Source of the DNA: Bythopirellula sp041737835
Lineage (GTDB): Bacteria; Planctomycetota; Planctomycetia; Pirellulales; Lacipirellulaceae
Direction: 5' to 3' (one strand)
NCBI GenBank assembly: GCA_041737835.1
Contig: JBGSQY010000040.1
DNA: 64,000 nucleotides
In this document: in pieces, positions 25,292 through 33,170 of the stretch
Numbering within the stretch: the first letter of the stretch is position 1
Layout: every line of letters starts with the position of its first letter
Translations under genes and position numbers: made by a program
The notes under the pieces: model-generated
Seen by the model: only the letters and a program-made list of their open reading frames with translations
What the model was told of the DNA's origin: nothing
Databases searched by the model: none

Positions 25292-28231
25292 TCAATTATT
25301 TCCACCCCGGCCGCCACCACGCCGACCACGATCGCGACCCCGCTCCCGCCAACCGTCGCGGCGCTCTTGGTTTTGATTCGGCTGATTCGCGTTGAGTTGG
25401 CTCACTGGCTTGCCACCCACCCACGGCTCGGCCATCGCCTGCATCACGGCCCGCTGCAACCGTTCCGGCTCAATCATCCCGCGAATTTCATGCACGCGCA
25501 CCACCGTATTGGGCTCGGCCGCTTGATCCAGCACGTTGATCGTATCTTTGATGCTATTCAACACCCCCGCCGGAGCCGACACGATTAAAGAATTCGAGAC
25601 TTCATCAACCCCAATCGATAGCGCGCCCTCAAACGAAATCAACACGCCCCCTTTGCCGCCTTCTTCCTCGGCAGGGGCACCAAACATATACCGCGTCGAA
25701 CGGCCGGAACTCTGCTGCCGCTCGCGATTTTGAAATTCCTTGTCCTTGGAACTCAGCAAGTCCGCATAAACTTCTTTGAGTGATTTGGCGATATCCTGGG
25801 CTCGCGAATACTTGACCTTCACGGTGATCGTCTGCCGTTCGGGAAATCCCTTCGGCTCGGGCTCGATATCGTACAGCCCAATCATCTTTTCGATGATCCG
25901 CAATTGGCTTGAACTGGCGTTGGAAACAATCAGCGTGTTTGAATAGTAATCGTCGATAAACCTAAGCTTACGGGCCTTACCCAAAGTAGCCACTTCTTTA
26001 TTTTCATCGTTATCCCCACGCCGCACGCGACCCCACCAATCCAAGATCGGCTCGGCATCGTCCGCAATAATATCACGAAAGTATGTTTCCAGAATGTCCT
26101 TCATATCCTCTGCCATCACGTGGACAAGCCGGTAGTGGCGAAATTCCGGTTGCGGCGGGGCCAACTGATCAATGAGCTCCTGCATCCGATCCGCCGCCAG
26201 CGGATCATCCGAAATAATCACCAACTGCCCATCATCATTCACAGTCACCTTCACCTTAGGCTTAACCGCAGCCGCTTGCAGCTTAGCGCTCTCCTCCACC
26301 TTGGCTTCATCACTCAACTGCGCAAACTGAAACCGCGCCCGCCCCGCCAAGGGCTGCTCAGTAATCTTATCCGCTTCGGCTTCCTCCGCCGGTTCCTCTT
26401 TTTCCTCAGCCGGAGCAACGCCCCCCTCGGGGATTTCAATCTCCAGCTCGTTCTCGCCTGACCAAGAATCCTTAAGCCGTTCCAGCAACCGCTGCGTCGC
26501 CTCGGGGCTCCGTTGCTCGAGCACCCGCACGCGGTCCGCACCCACGAGCGTGCCGTCGGCACTTTCACTGAGCTTCGCGATCAGATTGCGCACCTCGTTC
26601 ATCTCGTTGTCGGTCGCCCACAACAGGATCCGATTGTTCTCGACATCGGGCAGCACGCGAAATGCGGTCTTTGGCTTGTCATCGTCATTGTTGTTGCGGC
26701 GGAAAAAGAAGAAGGGAAAACCATTGTCATCGTCTTTCTTTTCTCCTTCGCCGGAAATCAATTCCATGATCGAGCCCGCCACCTGATCCGCCGGCAAACG
26801 CTTGGGCAGCCAAATCACTTCCGGCCGCCGTCCCGAACCGTCGAGCGTCGAGATCATCCGCTTGATCGTCGCGTGGTCTTCCGCCGTGGCGTAGGCATAA
26901 ATCGTTTTGCCCTGGCCGTCACTTTGCAACTGCGTGAGCGGATTCAAATTGCCGATGTCTTGCAGCGTGCTCACAACTTTGTCCGGGCTGGCCGTGATCG
27001 TGCTGTATTTTTCCATGTACCGTGCGCCACTCTCTTGCCCTGAGGCACCCACCGCGAATTCCTGCTCTTCGACGTCGAGTTCCGCGATCGTGCGATCGAT
27101 CACCGGAATCAAATCGGGCGGGGCATTCACCAACAGCGTGTTCTGCCGGCGATCGACCGTGATGTAAACCTTCGGCTCGTCTTTTTGGAACATCTTGGCA
27201 AGGTCCTGTTTATTCCCCCCGCCGCGCTGCATCATCTCTTGCATCTGCTGCATTTGTTGCATCTGCTGTTGCTGAGCCATCATCTGTTCTTGCGGCGACT
27301 GCCGTTTGTCTTTGTCCAAGCCCAACACGATCATCACCTGATCGGCAATATAATCCGCCCGGCGATGCCGAATCTGATACACCTTCGGTTTAAGAAACTG
27401 GCTCGCCGCTATTTCCTCAGAATAAATCAAGCCGCGGACGTTCCGCAGATTCCCAACCGTATCAATCACCAGTAACCGCTTCGTTTCCAACAACGGCGTG
27501 ACTTTCGCATCGGGCCGCAGCAAGGCCTTCACATCTTCAGCCGCCTTGGCGGGGTCCAGCCCCGCTGGCAAGTTGAAACGGACCCGCACAAACTCATGCG
27601 GCATTAAAGTATCTAAATCGTCGGCGCTCACTTCGGGAACCAAACTCGAATCGAGATTCGCCACCTTCACCACGCTCAGCACTTCACCTTGCTTGATGAT
27701 CGTGAACCCCCGCGCGATCAAATGCCGGTTCAACAAATCGAGCGCTTCGGGCAGCGTGTATTTGCGCTGCGTCGTGAGATTCAGAAAGTCCGCCGGCAGC
27801 TCCTGCCAATCGAAACTCAGCTTCGCCGCATCGGCATAATCTTGTAGCACCTCGGCCCAAGGCTGCCCCATGTAATTGAACTGCACAAGGCCGTTCTTGT
27901 CGGGCGTGAGCTTCGGCCGATTCGGATCAACCGTCGGCGGCTTGTCGGTCGGTCGCTTGATGGTCTTGGCGTCACCTTCGCCCTCGGGCTTCTTCTCGCC
28001 TTCGCCCTCTTTTTTCTCTTCCGGCTTTTTGTCGTCCGGGGGAGTCGCAGGCTGTCCCGGCATGGCTCCCGGCGGCATTCCACGCCGCTTCATCCGTTCC
28101 ATGATCTTGGCCCGTTGCTCAGGAGGCATATCCGGCGGGAATTGAATTTCCTGCGCCAGGACGCTCGCCGCGGAAGCAAACACGAGCATCGCGAATAAAC
28201 AGATCGAACAGCGTTTCGTGAGAAATCTCAT
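25292..28231 (-). CDS. Secretin N-domain repeat protein, exported
   Basis: A 979-residue protein from the ATG at 28231 (MRFLTKRCSICLFAML signal); the frame is open 18 codons further upstream. A Pro/Lys/Glu-rich region is followed by several secretin/TonB short N-type modules (LSFDWQELPADFLN; LVIDTVGNLRNVRGLI; ITVDRRQNTLLVNAPPDLI; NTLIVSNASSSQLRIIEKMI; SNSLIVSAPAGVLNSIKDTI). A Gln/Met-rich stretch lies near residue 350. It ends in a basic Arg/Gly tail and I see no C-terminal secretin pore domain. It probably forms a periplasmic ring or scaffold of a type II/IV pilus-like apparatus. Confidence 0.8.
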   Translation of the reverse strand: MRFLTKRCSICLFAMLVFASAASVLAQEIQFPPDMPPEQRAKIMERMKRRGMPPGAMPGQPATPPDDKKPEEKKEGEGEKKPEGEGDAKTIKRPTDKPPTVDPNRPKLTPDKNGLVQFNYMGQPWAEVLQDYADAAKLSFDWQELPADFLNLTTQRKYTLPEALDLLNRHLIARGFTIIKQGEVLSVVKVANLDSSLVPEVSADDLDTLMPHEFVRVRFNLPAGLDPAKAAEDVKALLRPDAKVTPLLETKRLLVIDTVGNLRNVRGLIYSEEIAASQFLKPKVYQIRHRRADYIADQVMIVLGLDKDKRQSPQEQMMAQQQQMQQMQQMQEMMQRGGGNKQDLAKMFQKDEPKVYITVDRRQNTLLVNAPPDLIPVIDRTIAELDVEEQEFAVGASGQESGARYMEKYSTITASPDKVVSTLQDIGNLNPLTQLQSDGQGKTIYAYATAEDHATIKRMISTLDGSGRRPEVIWLPKRLPADQVAGSIMELISGEGEKKDDDNGFPFFFFRRNNNDDDKPKTAFRVLPDVENNRILLWATDNEMNEVRNLIAKLSESADGTLVGADRVRVLEQRSPEATQRLLERLKDSWSGENELEIEIPEGGVAPAEEKEEPAEEAEADKITEQPLAGRARFQFAQLSDEAKVEESAKLQAAAVKPKVKVTVNDDGQLVIISDDPLAADRMQELIDQLAPPQPEFRHYRLVHVMAEDMKDILETYFRDIIADDAEPILDWWGRVRRGDNDENKEVATLGKARKLRFIDDYYSNTLIVSNASSSQLRIIEKMIGLYDIEPEPKGFPERQTITVKVKYSRAQDIAKSLKEVYADLLSSKDKEFQNRERQQSSGRSTRYMFGAPAEEEGGKGGVLISFEGALSIGVDEVSNSLIVSAPAGVLNSIKDTINVLDQAAEPNTVVRVHEIRGMIEPERLQRAVMQAMAEPWVGGKPVSQLNANQPNQNQERRDGWRERGRDRGRRGGGRGGNN

Positions 28232-28307
28232 GGCACGAAAACCCGCAGAAAAAGGGGAGAAGTTCCAACCCTTGATTATAGCCACCCCAAGGGGGAATTA
28301 CCAAAAC

Positions 28308-28331
28308 GTTAGCCGGCATCGTCCCGATGCC
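28308..28331. repeat. TTAGCCGG-stem repeat, copy 1
   Basis: GTTAGCCGGCATCGTCCCGA then TGCC: a conserved TTAGCCGG head joined to a short variable hairpin (GGCATCG/CGATGCC). Other copies are at 34570-34591, 37175-37200 and 38182-38209. Confidence 0.7.
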
Positions 28332-28349
28332 TTGAACGAATCGCGGCTA

Positions 28350-29351
28350 TTACCCCAACCGATCCATCACCGCCTGGGTGTACTCGCTCGTCGACGATTT
28401 CCCCCCCAGGTCGCCCGTGCGGACTTTTCCCTCGGCCAGCACGTTCCGTACGGCGTTTTCGACGCGGTCTGCCGCATCCTTTTCCCCTAGAAACCGCAGC
28501 ATCAAAACGCCGCTCAGCACCAAGGCCGTTGGGTTGGCCAATCCCTTGCCCGCGATATCGGGAGCCGTGCCGTGGACCGCTTCAAACACGGCCAGTTTCT
28601 CGCCCACGTTGGCACTGGGGGTAATTCCCAACCCACCCACCAAACCGCTGGTCAGATCCGAAAGAATATCGCCGAACAGATTCTCCATCACCAGCACATC
28701 AAAGGCCTGCGGATCGCTCACCAATTTCATCGCCGCGGCATCGACAATCCAATCATCGAACGCGATATCGGGATACTGGGCCGCCACTTCCTGGCAGCAT
28801 TTCACGAAGAGCCCGTCGCTCAACTTCAGGATATTCGCCTTGTGAACGCACGTAACTCGCTTGCGGCCCTGACGACGAGCAGTCTCAAACGCGAATTTGG
28901 CAATTCGATCGGAAGCCACTTTGGTGATCACGCGCAAACTTTCCACCACCCCCGGCACAACGATATGTTCCAAGCCGCTGTAAAGTCCCTCAGTGTTTTC
29001 GCGAATCACGATGAGGTCGACGTTCTCGAAGCGCGTCTTCACGCCGGGGAGCGAACGGGCAGGGCGATAGTTGGCATAAAGATTTAACTTTTGCCGCAGT
29101 GCGACATTCACGCTGCGAAAACCGCCACTCTTGGGCGTCGCCGTCGGACCCTTGAGCGTGGCATCGGCGTTCCCCACCGCGTCGAGTGTCGATTGGGGCA
29201 TCGGATCGCCCAACGTGTCGAGCGCAATCTGCCCCGCCGGCTCCTCTTGCCATTCGATTGCCACGCCACTCGCGTCGAGTATCGCCCGCGCCGCCGCGCA
29301 TACCTCGGGACCGATGCCGTCACCAGGGATCAACACAATGCGATAACTCAT
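28350..29351 (-). CDS. NAD-type isocitrate dehydrogenase (isocitrate/isopropylmalate dehydrogenase family)
   Basis: A 333-residue enzyme of the beta-decarboxylating dehydrogenase family, full length. The IPGDGIGPEV start, the substrate loop SVNVALRQKLNLYANYRPAR, the RENTEGLYSGLEH stretch and the metal site (LVMENLFGDILSDLTSGLVG) are intact. The S-x-N-x-x-LR form with LYANYRP is that of NAD-linked isocitrate dehydrogenases rather than LeuB. The nucleotide loop HGTAPDIAGKGLANPTA fits NAD. The TCA-cycle step isocitrate to 2-oxoglutarate is therefore most likely; homoisocitrate or isopropylmalate remain alternatives. Confidence 0.88.
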   Translation of the reverse strand: MSYRIVLIPGDGIGPEVCAAARAILDASGVAIEWQEEPAGQIALDTLGDPMPQSTLDAVGNADATLKGPTATPKSGGFRSVNVALRQKLNLYANYRPARSLPGVKTRFENVDLIVIRENTEGLYSGLEHIVVPGVVESLRVITKVASDRIAKFAFETARRQGRKRVTCVHKANILKLSDGLFVKCCQEVAAQYPDIAFDDWIVDAAAMKLVSDPQAFDVLVMENLFGDILSDLTSGLVGGLGITPSANVGEKLAVFEAVHGTAPDIAGKGLANPTALVLSGVLMLRFLGEKDAADRVENAVRNVLAEGKVRTGDLGGKSSTSEYTQAVMDRLG

Positions 29352-29411
29352 GATTCACTCTCCAGGAATTTTACAGGAGCGTGCAGAGGTAGCAGAGAGT
29401 GTTAATCGTTA

Positions 29412-29527
29412 TCATTCTGAGGGAGGCTCGCCGACCGAAGAATCTAGCTTCCAACTTCATACGCCTTCGAAGCCTGGAAGTGCTTCAATCCAGATCCTTC
29501 TGTCGCCTAGGCTCCCTCAGGATGACA
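29412..29527. repeat. Inverted pair of TCATCCTGAG-type repeats
   Basis: One copy (TCATTCTGAGGGAG from 29412) and an inverted copy (CTCCCTCAGGATGACA ending 29527) face each other, so the transcript could fold into a long hairpin. The rest of the 29352-29595 spacer holds only A-rich runs. Confidence 0.7.
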
Positions 29528-29595
29528 CACACAAAACTCTGCTCTCTCCGCTCCCTCCTGTAAAAAAAAAATTTCTTACGGACGCCCAAGTTTTT

Positions 29596-30018
29596 TTACG
29601 GACGCGCTGCAAACGGCACGGTCAAGGCCGACGCTCCGCCACACGTGACGGAGATCGCCAAAAACCCATCCGCGGGGGGCGACTTCAAGGCGGGCTCAAG
29701 GTAGGGGAACACGGCGGGCACCTCCGTTCGGCATTTCGCGAACGGGAAGGCGTGGGCAAACACGGTCGTTTCGGCTTCGTCGTCGCTCGCGGCGCGGTCA
29801 GCGATCGCATCGGCGATCGTTTCCACGCCGAGCCAACTCCGCGCGATCTCACCGCCGATTTCGTCTTCGCAATCCAACAGAAACACGACCGGATCGCGCA
29901 GCTTGTCACGCAACGCTTCATCATAAGCGTCAAACGCCAGCTCCAAGCTGCTTTCCAATAACATCTGCTGGGCTTCGAGGGGATCGAACCCCTCGGCAGC
30001 CTCGCGCGCATCACTCAT
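29596..30018 (-). CDS. Small acidic hypothetical protein (140 aa)
   Basis: Starts at ATG 30018 (MSDAREAAEGFDPLEAQQML), which overlaps the 3' end of the Lys-rich small gene by 8 bases, so translation is probably coupled. The N-terminal half is an acidic helix-rich segment (LELAFDAYDEALRDKLRDPVV; DCEDEIGGEIARSWLG). The C-terminal half is beta-rich. No signal peptide or known motif. An acidic protein coupled to a strongly basic small one suggests they may bind each other, which is inference only. Confidence 0.7.
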   Translation of the reverse strand: MSDAREAAEGFDPLEAQQMLLESSLELAFDAYDEALRDKLRDPVVFLLDCEDEIGGEIARSWLGVETIADAIADRAASDDEAETTVFAHAFPFAKCRTEVPAVFPYLEPALKSPPADGFLAISVTCGGASALTVPFAARP

Positions 30019-30121
30019 ACGACTTGGAATTCTTCTTGGCGTTCTTCTCGGCCCGCTTTTCCTTGGTGGACTTTTGCGGCTCTTTTTTAGTTTCTTTCTT
30101 ACCTTTGTCTTTAGCACCCAT
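30011..30121 (-). CDS. Very small Lys-rich protein (36 aa)
   Basis: An ATG at 30121 with an AAAGGAGT ribosome site 8 bases upstream opens a 36-codon frame starting MGAKDKGKKETKKEPQKS. Roughly 40% of its residues are Lys. Its stop overlaps the start of the acidic 140-residue gene (ATGAGTGA arrangement). It could be a nucleic-acid-binding or chaperone-like peptide, or act mainly as a coupling leader. No family recognised. Confidence 0.6.
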   Translation of the reverse strand: MGAKDKGKKETKKEPQKSTKEKRAEKNAKKNSKSYE

Positions 30122-30191
30122 GTCGGTAACTCCTTTAAGTTGAACAGAAAACGACAAGCATTATATCGCGTTTCGGCAAAATACAAATCCC

Positions 30192-30209
30192 AGCCGCTCG
30201 CGGCTTAGC
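30192..30209. repeat. AGCCGCTCGCGGCTTAGC palindrome, intergenic copy
   Basis: 18-base element with the palindrome AGCCGC/GCGGCT followed by TAGC. It lies between the small Lys-rich gene promoter region and the HicB-like gene stop. Confidence 0.75.
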
Positions 30210-30248
30210 GGCAAAAACAAAGCTGTGGTCGCCGGGTTGCGCAGGCTG

Positions 30249-30470
30249 CTAACTCACTTCCATCATCGGACGAGTCCGAGGCGACGGCAGCTCACGGCCA
30301 GTTCGCTTGAACTCATCGATCACTTCCTGCACTATTTCATTCAGCTCGGAATAAACGGCCACCGGATCATCTCCGTGAATCCCCGTAATCAAGTCAGGGC
30401 ACTTACCGATGTAAATCTGATCTTCATCACTCCATTCGACCCAGCGATGATACTCATCGATCGGTTTCAT
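30249..30470 (-). CDS. HicB-like protein without a HicA partner
   Basis: A 73-residue protein from ATG 30470 (MKPIDEYHRWVEWSDEDQIY). The pattern of a short beta strand pair, IGKCPDLITGIHG, then a helix (AVYSELNEIVQEVIDEF) is that of the HicB partial RNase-H fold. It lacks an added DNA-binding domain. Its start overlaps the last 17 bases of the upstream reductase gene. No HicA-like double-stranded RNA-binding toxin is encoded on either side, so a functional toxin-antitoxin pair is unlikely here. Confidence 0.75.
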   Translation of the reverse strand: MKPIDEYHRWVEWSDEDQIYIGKCPDLITGIHGDDPVAVYSELNEIVQEVIDEFKRTGRELPSPRTRPMMEVS

Positions 30471-31530
30471 TTTGAACCTCAAATTTCCCCGCCCCCGCCA
30501 ACCGCTCCACCGCACCACTCCCCAACAACATCGCCGGGGTACAACTTCCCCCCTCGGGCGGCGTGTCCAACAGATGCTCCACCACGGTCAGCGCCGTATC
30601 GACCGTCACGTCATAGACGTTGCCGATCTCGATCCGTACGGTTTTACTCTCTCCCGCGGCATTCACCGCTTTGCCCCACACCCACGTGTGGGATTTCCGG
30701 CGCTGGGTGGTCGTGGGGCCTTTCACAAACTTGGTCACCAGTTTTTTAAGTAAGCTCTGCATAAAACTCGTCGCCAACACCGGCCGCGCGGCATTGAGCA
30801 CTTTCAACACACCGGTCCGCTTGCCCGGTACGGGAATCCACGTGTCGATGTTCGGTATGCCCGTCGTGTAATACGCGCTCGACACATCCCCCCAGGAGAT
30901 CGCCATCGCCGGCACTTCGCCACGGCCAAAATCAATCTCACGCGAAGTCTCCTCGGCGGGGGTTTTCACAATCGCCCCCTCCCGCCGGCGTAGCATCCCG
31001 TTGCCCAAACTTTCGAGCGCCGTTTTGAGTGTTCCCGGCGAAGCGGCCGAATCGGTTTCAAACCCCAACGACAACCGCGTGGCATCGGGTAGCAATTCCT
31101 TCAGTCGCAGCGCCACGCAATCCGTCGGCACCACATCAAACCCCACCCCCGAACAAAGCACCACACCAACTTCCCGCGCTCTAGCCGCTTGCGGCTTAGC
31201 GTGCGTATGCTCCAAAACCGCAATCTCACCCGTGATATCGAGGTAATGCGCCCCCACGCGCAAACAACCTTCTATCATCGGCGCGCTCGTCCGCGAAAAC
31301 GGCCCCGCACAATGCAGAACAAGTTTTACGCCGTCCAATCCCTCGGCAACCTGCGCGGGATTGTCGAGCCCAAACGCGGAACACTCCAACCCCAATTCCC
31401 GCGCCAACGGCTCAATCTTCTCGCGATTCCGCCCCGCCAATATCGGCAGCAACCCCCGCTTAACCGCCGCCCGCGCGATCAGTTCGCCCGTATATCCATT
31501 CGCACCATACAGCAACCATTTATGTGTCAT
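30454..31530 (-). CDS. Saccharopine dehydrogenase-like NAD(P)-binding reductase
   Basis: A 358-residue protein from ATG 31530 (MTHKWLLYGANGYTGELIAR), a Rossmann nucleotide site with GANGYTG. LVLHCAGPFSRTSAPMIEGC and HYLDITGEIAVLE are hallmark segments of the saccharopine-dehydrogenase/trans-acting enoyl reductase group, followed by GVVLCSGVGFDVVPTDCVA. These proteins reduce enoyl-type or related substrates; the actual substrate is unknown. The stretch AKPQAARARE near residue 115 is encoded by a palindromic repeat that also occurs outside genes. Confidence 0.88.
   Translation of the reverse strand: MTHKWLLYGANGYTGELIARAAVKRGLLPILAGRNREKIEPLARELGLECSAFGLDNPAQVAEGLDGVKLVLHCAGPFSRTSAPMIEGCLRVGAHYLDITGEIAVLEHTHAKPQAARAREVGVVLCSGVGFDVVPTDCVALRLKELLPDATRLSLGFETDSAASPGTLKTALESLGNGMLRRREGAIVKTPAEETSREIDFGRGEVPAMAISWGDVSSAYYTTGIPNIDTWIPVPGKRTGVLKVLNAARPVLATSFMQSLLKKLVTKFVKGPTTTQRRKSHTWVWGKAVNAAGESKTVRIEIGNVYDVTVDTALTVVEHLLDTPPEGGSCTPAMLLGSGAVERLAGAGKFEVQNETDR
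31183..31200. repeat. AGCCGCTTGCGGCTTAGC palindrome inside the reductase gene
   Basis: Identical to the copy at 19515-19532. On the minus strand it encodes AKPQAA within the reductase, between a conserved helix and strand. Confidence 0.8.
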
Positions 31531-31541
31531 CCCCAAAGTCT

Positions 31542-31559
31542 AGCCGCTCGCGGCTTAGC
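31542..31559. repeat. AGCCGCTCGCGGCTTAGC palindrome, intergenic copy
   Basis: Located 11 bases before the reductase start codon on its upstream side. Same sequence as 30192-30209. Confidence 0.75.
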
Positions 31560-31632
31560 ACTCAATGTAAACAAACTACGCAAATAACGAGCGTCTGTTG
31601 CATCAACAACAACGCCGTGCCAGAATTCTTAG

Positions 31633-32643
31633 ATGCAAACACTCATCCGTACATTGCTCTGTGTAGCCCTAGTCGGTTCGCTCGTAGCAGCCCAATCACG
31701 CGCCGACGATGCACTCTTACACGAGGTTAGCAAACGCCACAGAGAAAATTGGAACGCCGTCCAAAGCTGGCGCGGCGAAGTCGAAATTGTGGATGAGAAT
31801 ACAGACCCTGCTGTCAGATTTAAAGATGCGAAGTGGTGGAGCAAGGTCTCATTCGCCTATCAAGCGTCACCGCACTTAGTTCGTTGGAACTGGCGGATGG
31901 TTAAATCCGAGAATGCTGAGATTCCTATACCGATTTCAAATGGGTTAATCAAAGATGAAGTGGCAACTGTACTCGAAGTCCACACACCAAAGGGTGAAAC
32001 AAAGGAACGTAGAGACGTGCGTATCCTCGATCTGGAATCGCTTGGGTTAGGGCCTCACGGACAAATGTTTAGCCCGATGTATTTCACAGGCTACAGGGGC
32101 GATAATCTCGCCGATTGGTTTGATCACGTAGCCGGCTGGTTTGAAAAATTAGACCCTGCCGAACTGAAAGGTTGGGACGTTTCGCAAAAAGGCGACTTAT
32201 TTATTCTTTCGTTCGTGAGTCCTACTTTGCTGAATTGCTATACGGCAGACCTTTCCAAAGGGGGCAATCTCGTTTCTTACGAAGCGGAAGAAAGAGAAGA
32301 CTCGGTCGTGGTCTCAAAAGGCCATTGGGTATGGAAGTACGAGCAGCTTGATGGTGTTTGGTTGCCGGCAAATTTGACGATAAGTAAGTTTGAGTTTGCC
32401 AGAGCTGGTGGCGACCAAAAAGCAGGCACTGAATTATCGAGAAGCGTCCGCACAATTACTTGGACAACTAACGAAATCAACGTTCCCATGGAGAATGAAT
32501 TCATGCTGGAAGCAATTGGCCTAGTAAAAGGCGATCTCATCTCAAACACGATTACTGGGGAATACTCTCGCTATGGCATGGAAGGTGAACCAGCCTTCCC
32601 CATCCCAGAGGGCCAAGTTTGCCCCCTGCCAAGTCCCAAGTAA
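31633..32643 (+). CDS. Secreted hypothetical protein
   Basis: A 336-residue exported protein with a signal peptide ending near AAQSRADD. The mature part is mostly beta strands with spaced Trp residues (VQSWRGEVEIVDEN; KWWSKVSFAYQ; LVRWNWRMVKS; GHWVWKYEQLDGVWLPANL), a pattern resembling the LolA/LolB-like half-barrel used by several planctomycete outer-layer proteins. Codons look more A+T-rich than in neighbouring genes. No catalytic motif seen; a lipid- or lipoprotein-binding role is a guess. Confidence 0.7.
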   Translation: MQTLIRTLLCVALVGSLVAAQSRADDALLHEVSKRHRENWNAVQSWRGEVEIVDENTDPAVRFKDAKWWSKVSFAYQASPHLVRWNWRMVKSENAEIPIPISNGLIKDEVATVLEVHTPKGETKERRDVRILDLESLGLGPHGQMFSPMYFTGYRGDNLADWFDHVAGWFEKLDPAELKGWDVSQKGDLFILSFVSPTLLNCYTADLSKGGNLVSYEAEEREDSVVVSKGHWVWKYEQLDGVWLPANLTISKFEFARAGGDQKAGTELSRSVRTITWTTNEINVPMENEFMLEAIGLVKGDLISNTITGEYSRYGMEGEPAFPIPEGQVCPLPSPK

Positions 32644-32650
32644 TCTCCCC

Positions 32651-32668
32651 GCCGCTCGCGGCTTAGCA
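32651..32668. repeat. GCCGCTCGCGGCTTAGC palindrome, intergenic copy
   Basis: Copy of the AGCCGC(T/C) palindrome lying immediately after the stop codon of the secreted hypothetical gene. Confidence 0.7.
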
Positions 32669-32707
32669 CTCCACCAAAAACAAAGTTCACCAAAAAACCA
32701 ATCGCGC

Positions 32708-32744
32708 AAAAAAGCAGCCCGGCCGTCACAAGGACGACCGGGCT
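32708..32744 (-). terminator. Strong rho-independent terminator with no annotated gene upstream
   Basis: On the minus strand AGCCCGGTCGTC pairs with GACGGCCGGGCT (one mismatch, short loop) and is followed by six T residues. It must serve a transcript coming from about 32750-33000 on the minus strand. Confidence 0.85.
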
Positions 32745-32770
32745 GGATAATGTTGCTTGAAGAACAGGCT

Positions 32771-32999
32771 TTAGTCAGGTATCTCGAGTTCCCTGGTAAA
32801 GCGGGCACTCACAAGCAGGTGGTGGCTGTCTCCGTAGACAACCCGCCGGCGGTCAACGGTTTGCACCACCCCACTGGCGTATATGATAATCGTTCAAAAA
32901 ACCACCTCCTTTCAATCAATGTCACGGCGGCGGAGCAACGCTGCCAGAGGTCACTCGCGCGGCCAAAGGGGCCCGTCGTGGTGCGGTCCCACGACCCAT
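32771..32999 (-). other. Possible small coding transcript with frame change
   Basis: An ATG at 32999 opens a 25-codon frame (MGRGTAPRRAPLAARVTSGS...). An AGGAGG site (32905-32910) then sits 7 bases before a TTG (32897) that opens a 14-codon frame, MNDYHIRQWGGANR, stopping at TGA 32853. In the +1 frame, protein-like sequence continues to a TAA at 32771 (DRRRVVYGDSHHLLVSAR...). The stop context is CGT-TGA-C, like the RF2 frameshift site. A structured non-coding RNA is the alternative. Confidence 0.35.
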
Positions 33000-33170
33000 A
33001 GCTGCATTATAACCACGAACTTTGAGAGTCAAATATTGATTTTGGCCAGCAAGATCAATTCCTGAACTCAAATTTGCCGTCATTTTGCAGATAACCCGAT
33101 GACGCAACAATGTGTCCCAAGGTTCGCAAGTATTTTCCCCCTTCCTCCCTCCGCCTTCCGCCTTAGTTTT

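Larger units (their letters stand above)
32644..33170. other. Intergenic region containing a probable small minus-strand transcript
   Basis: 527 bases between two plus-strand genes. It contains a palindromic repeat (32651-32668), a strong minus-strand terminator (32708-32744) and, upstream of it, a minus-strand ribosome site with short frames (32771-32999). The rest, 33000-33170, presumably holds the rtcB promoter. Confidence 0.5.

Noticed and set aside
30249..30470. Complete HicAB toxin-antitoxin system
   Set aside because: Only a HicB fold is encoded; both neighbours are accounted for and neither is HicA.
32542..32808. 88-codon minus-strand frame near the rtcB spacer
   Set aside because: It crosses the strong terminator and the antisense end of a real gene.
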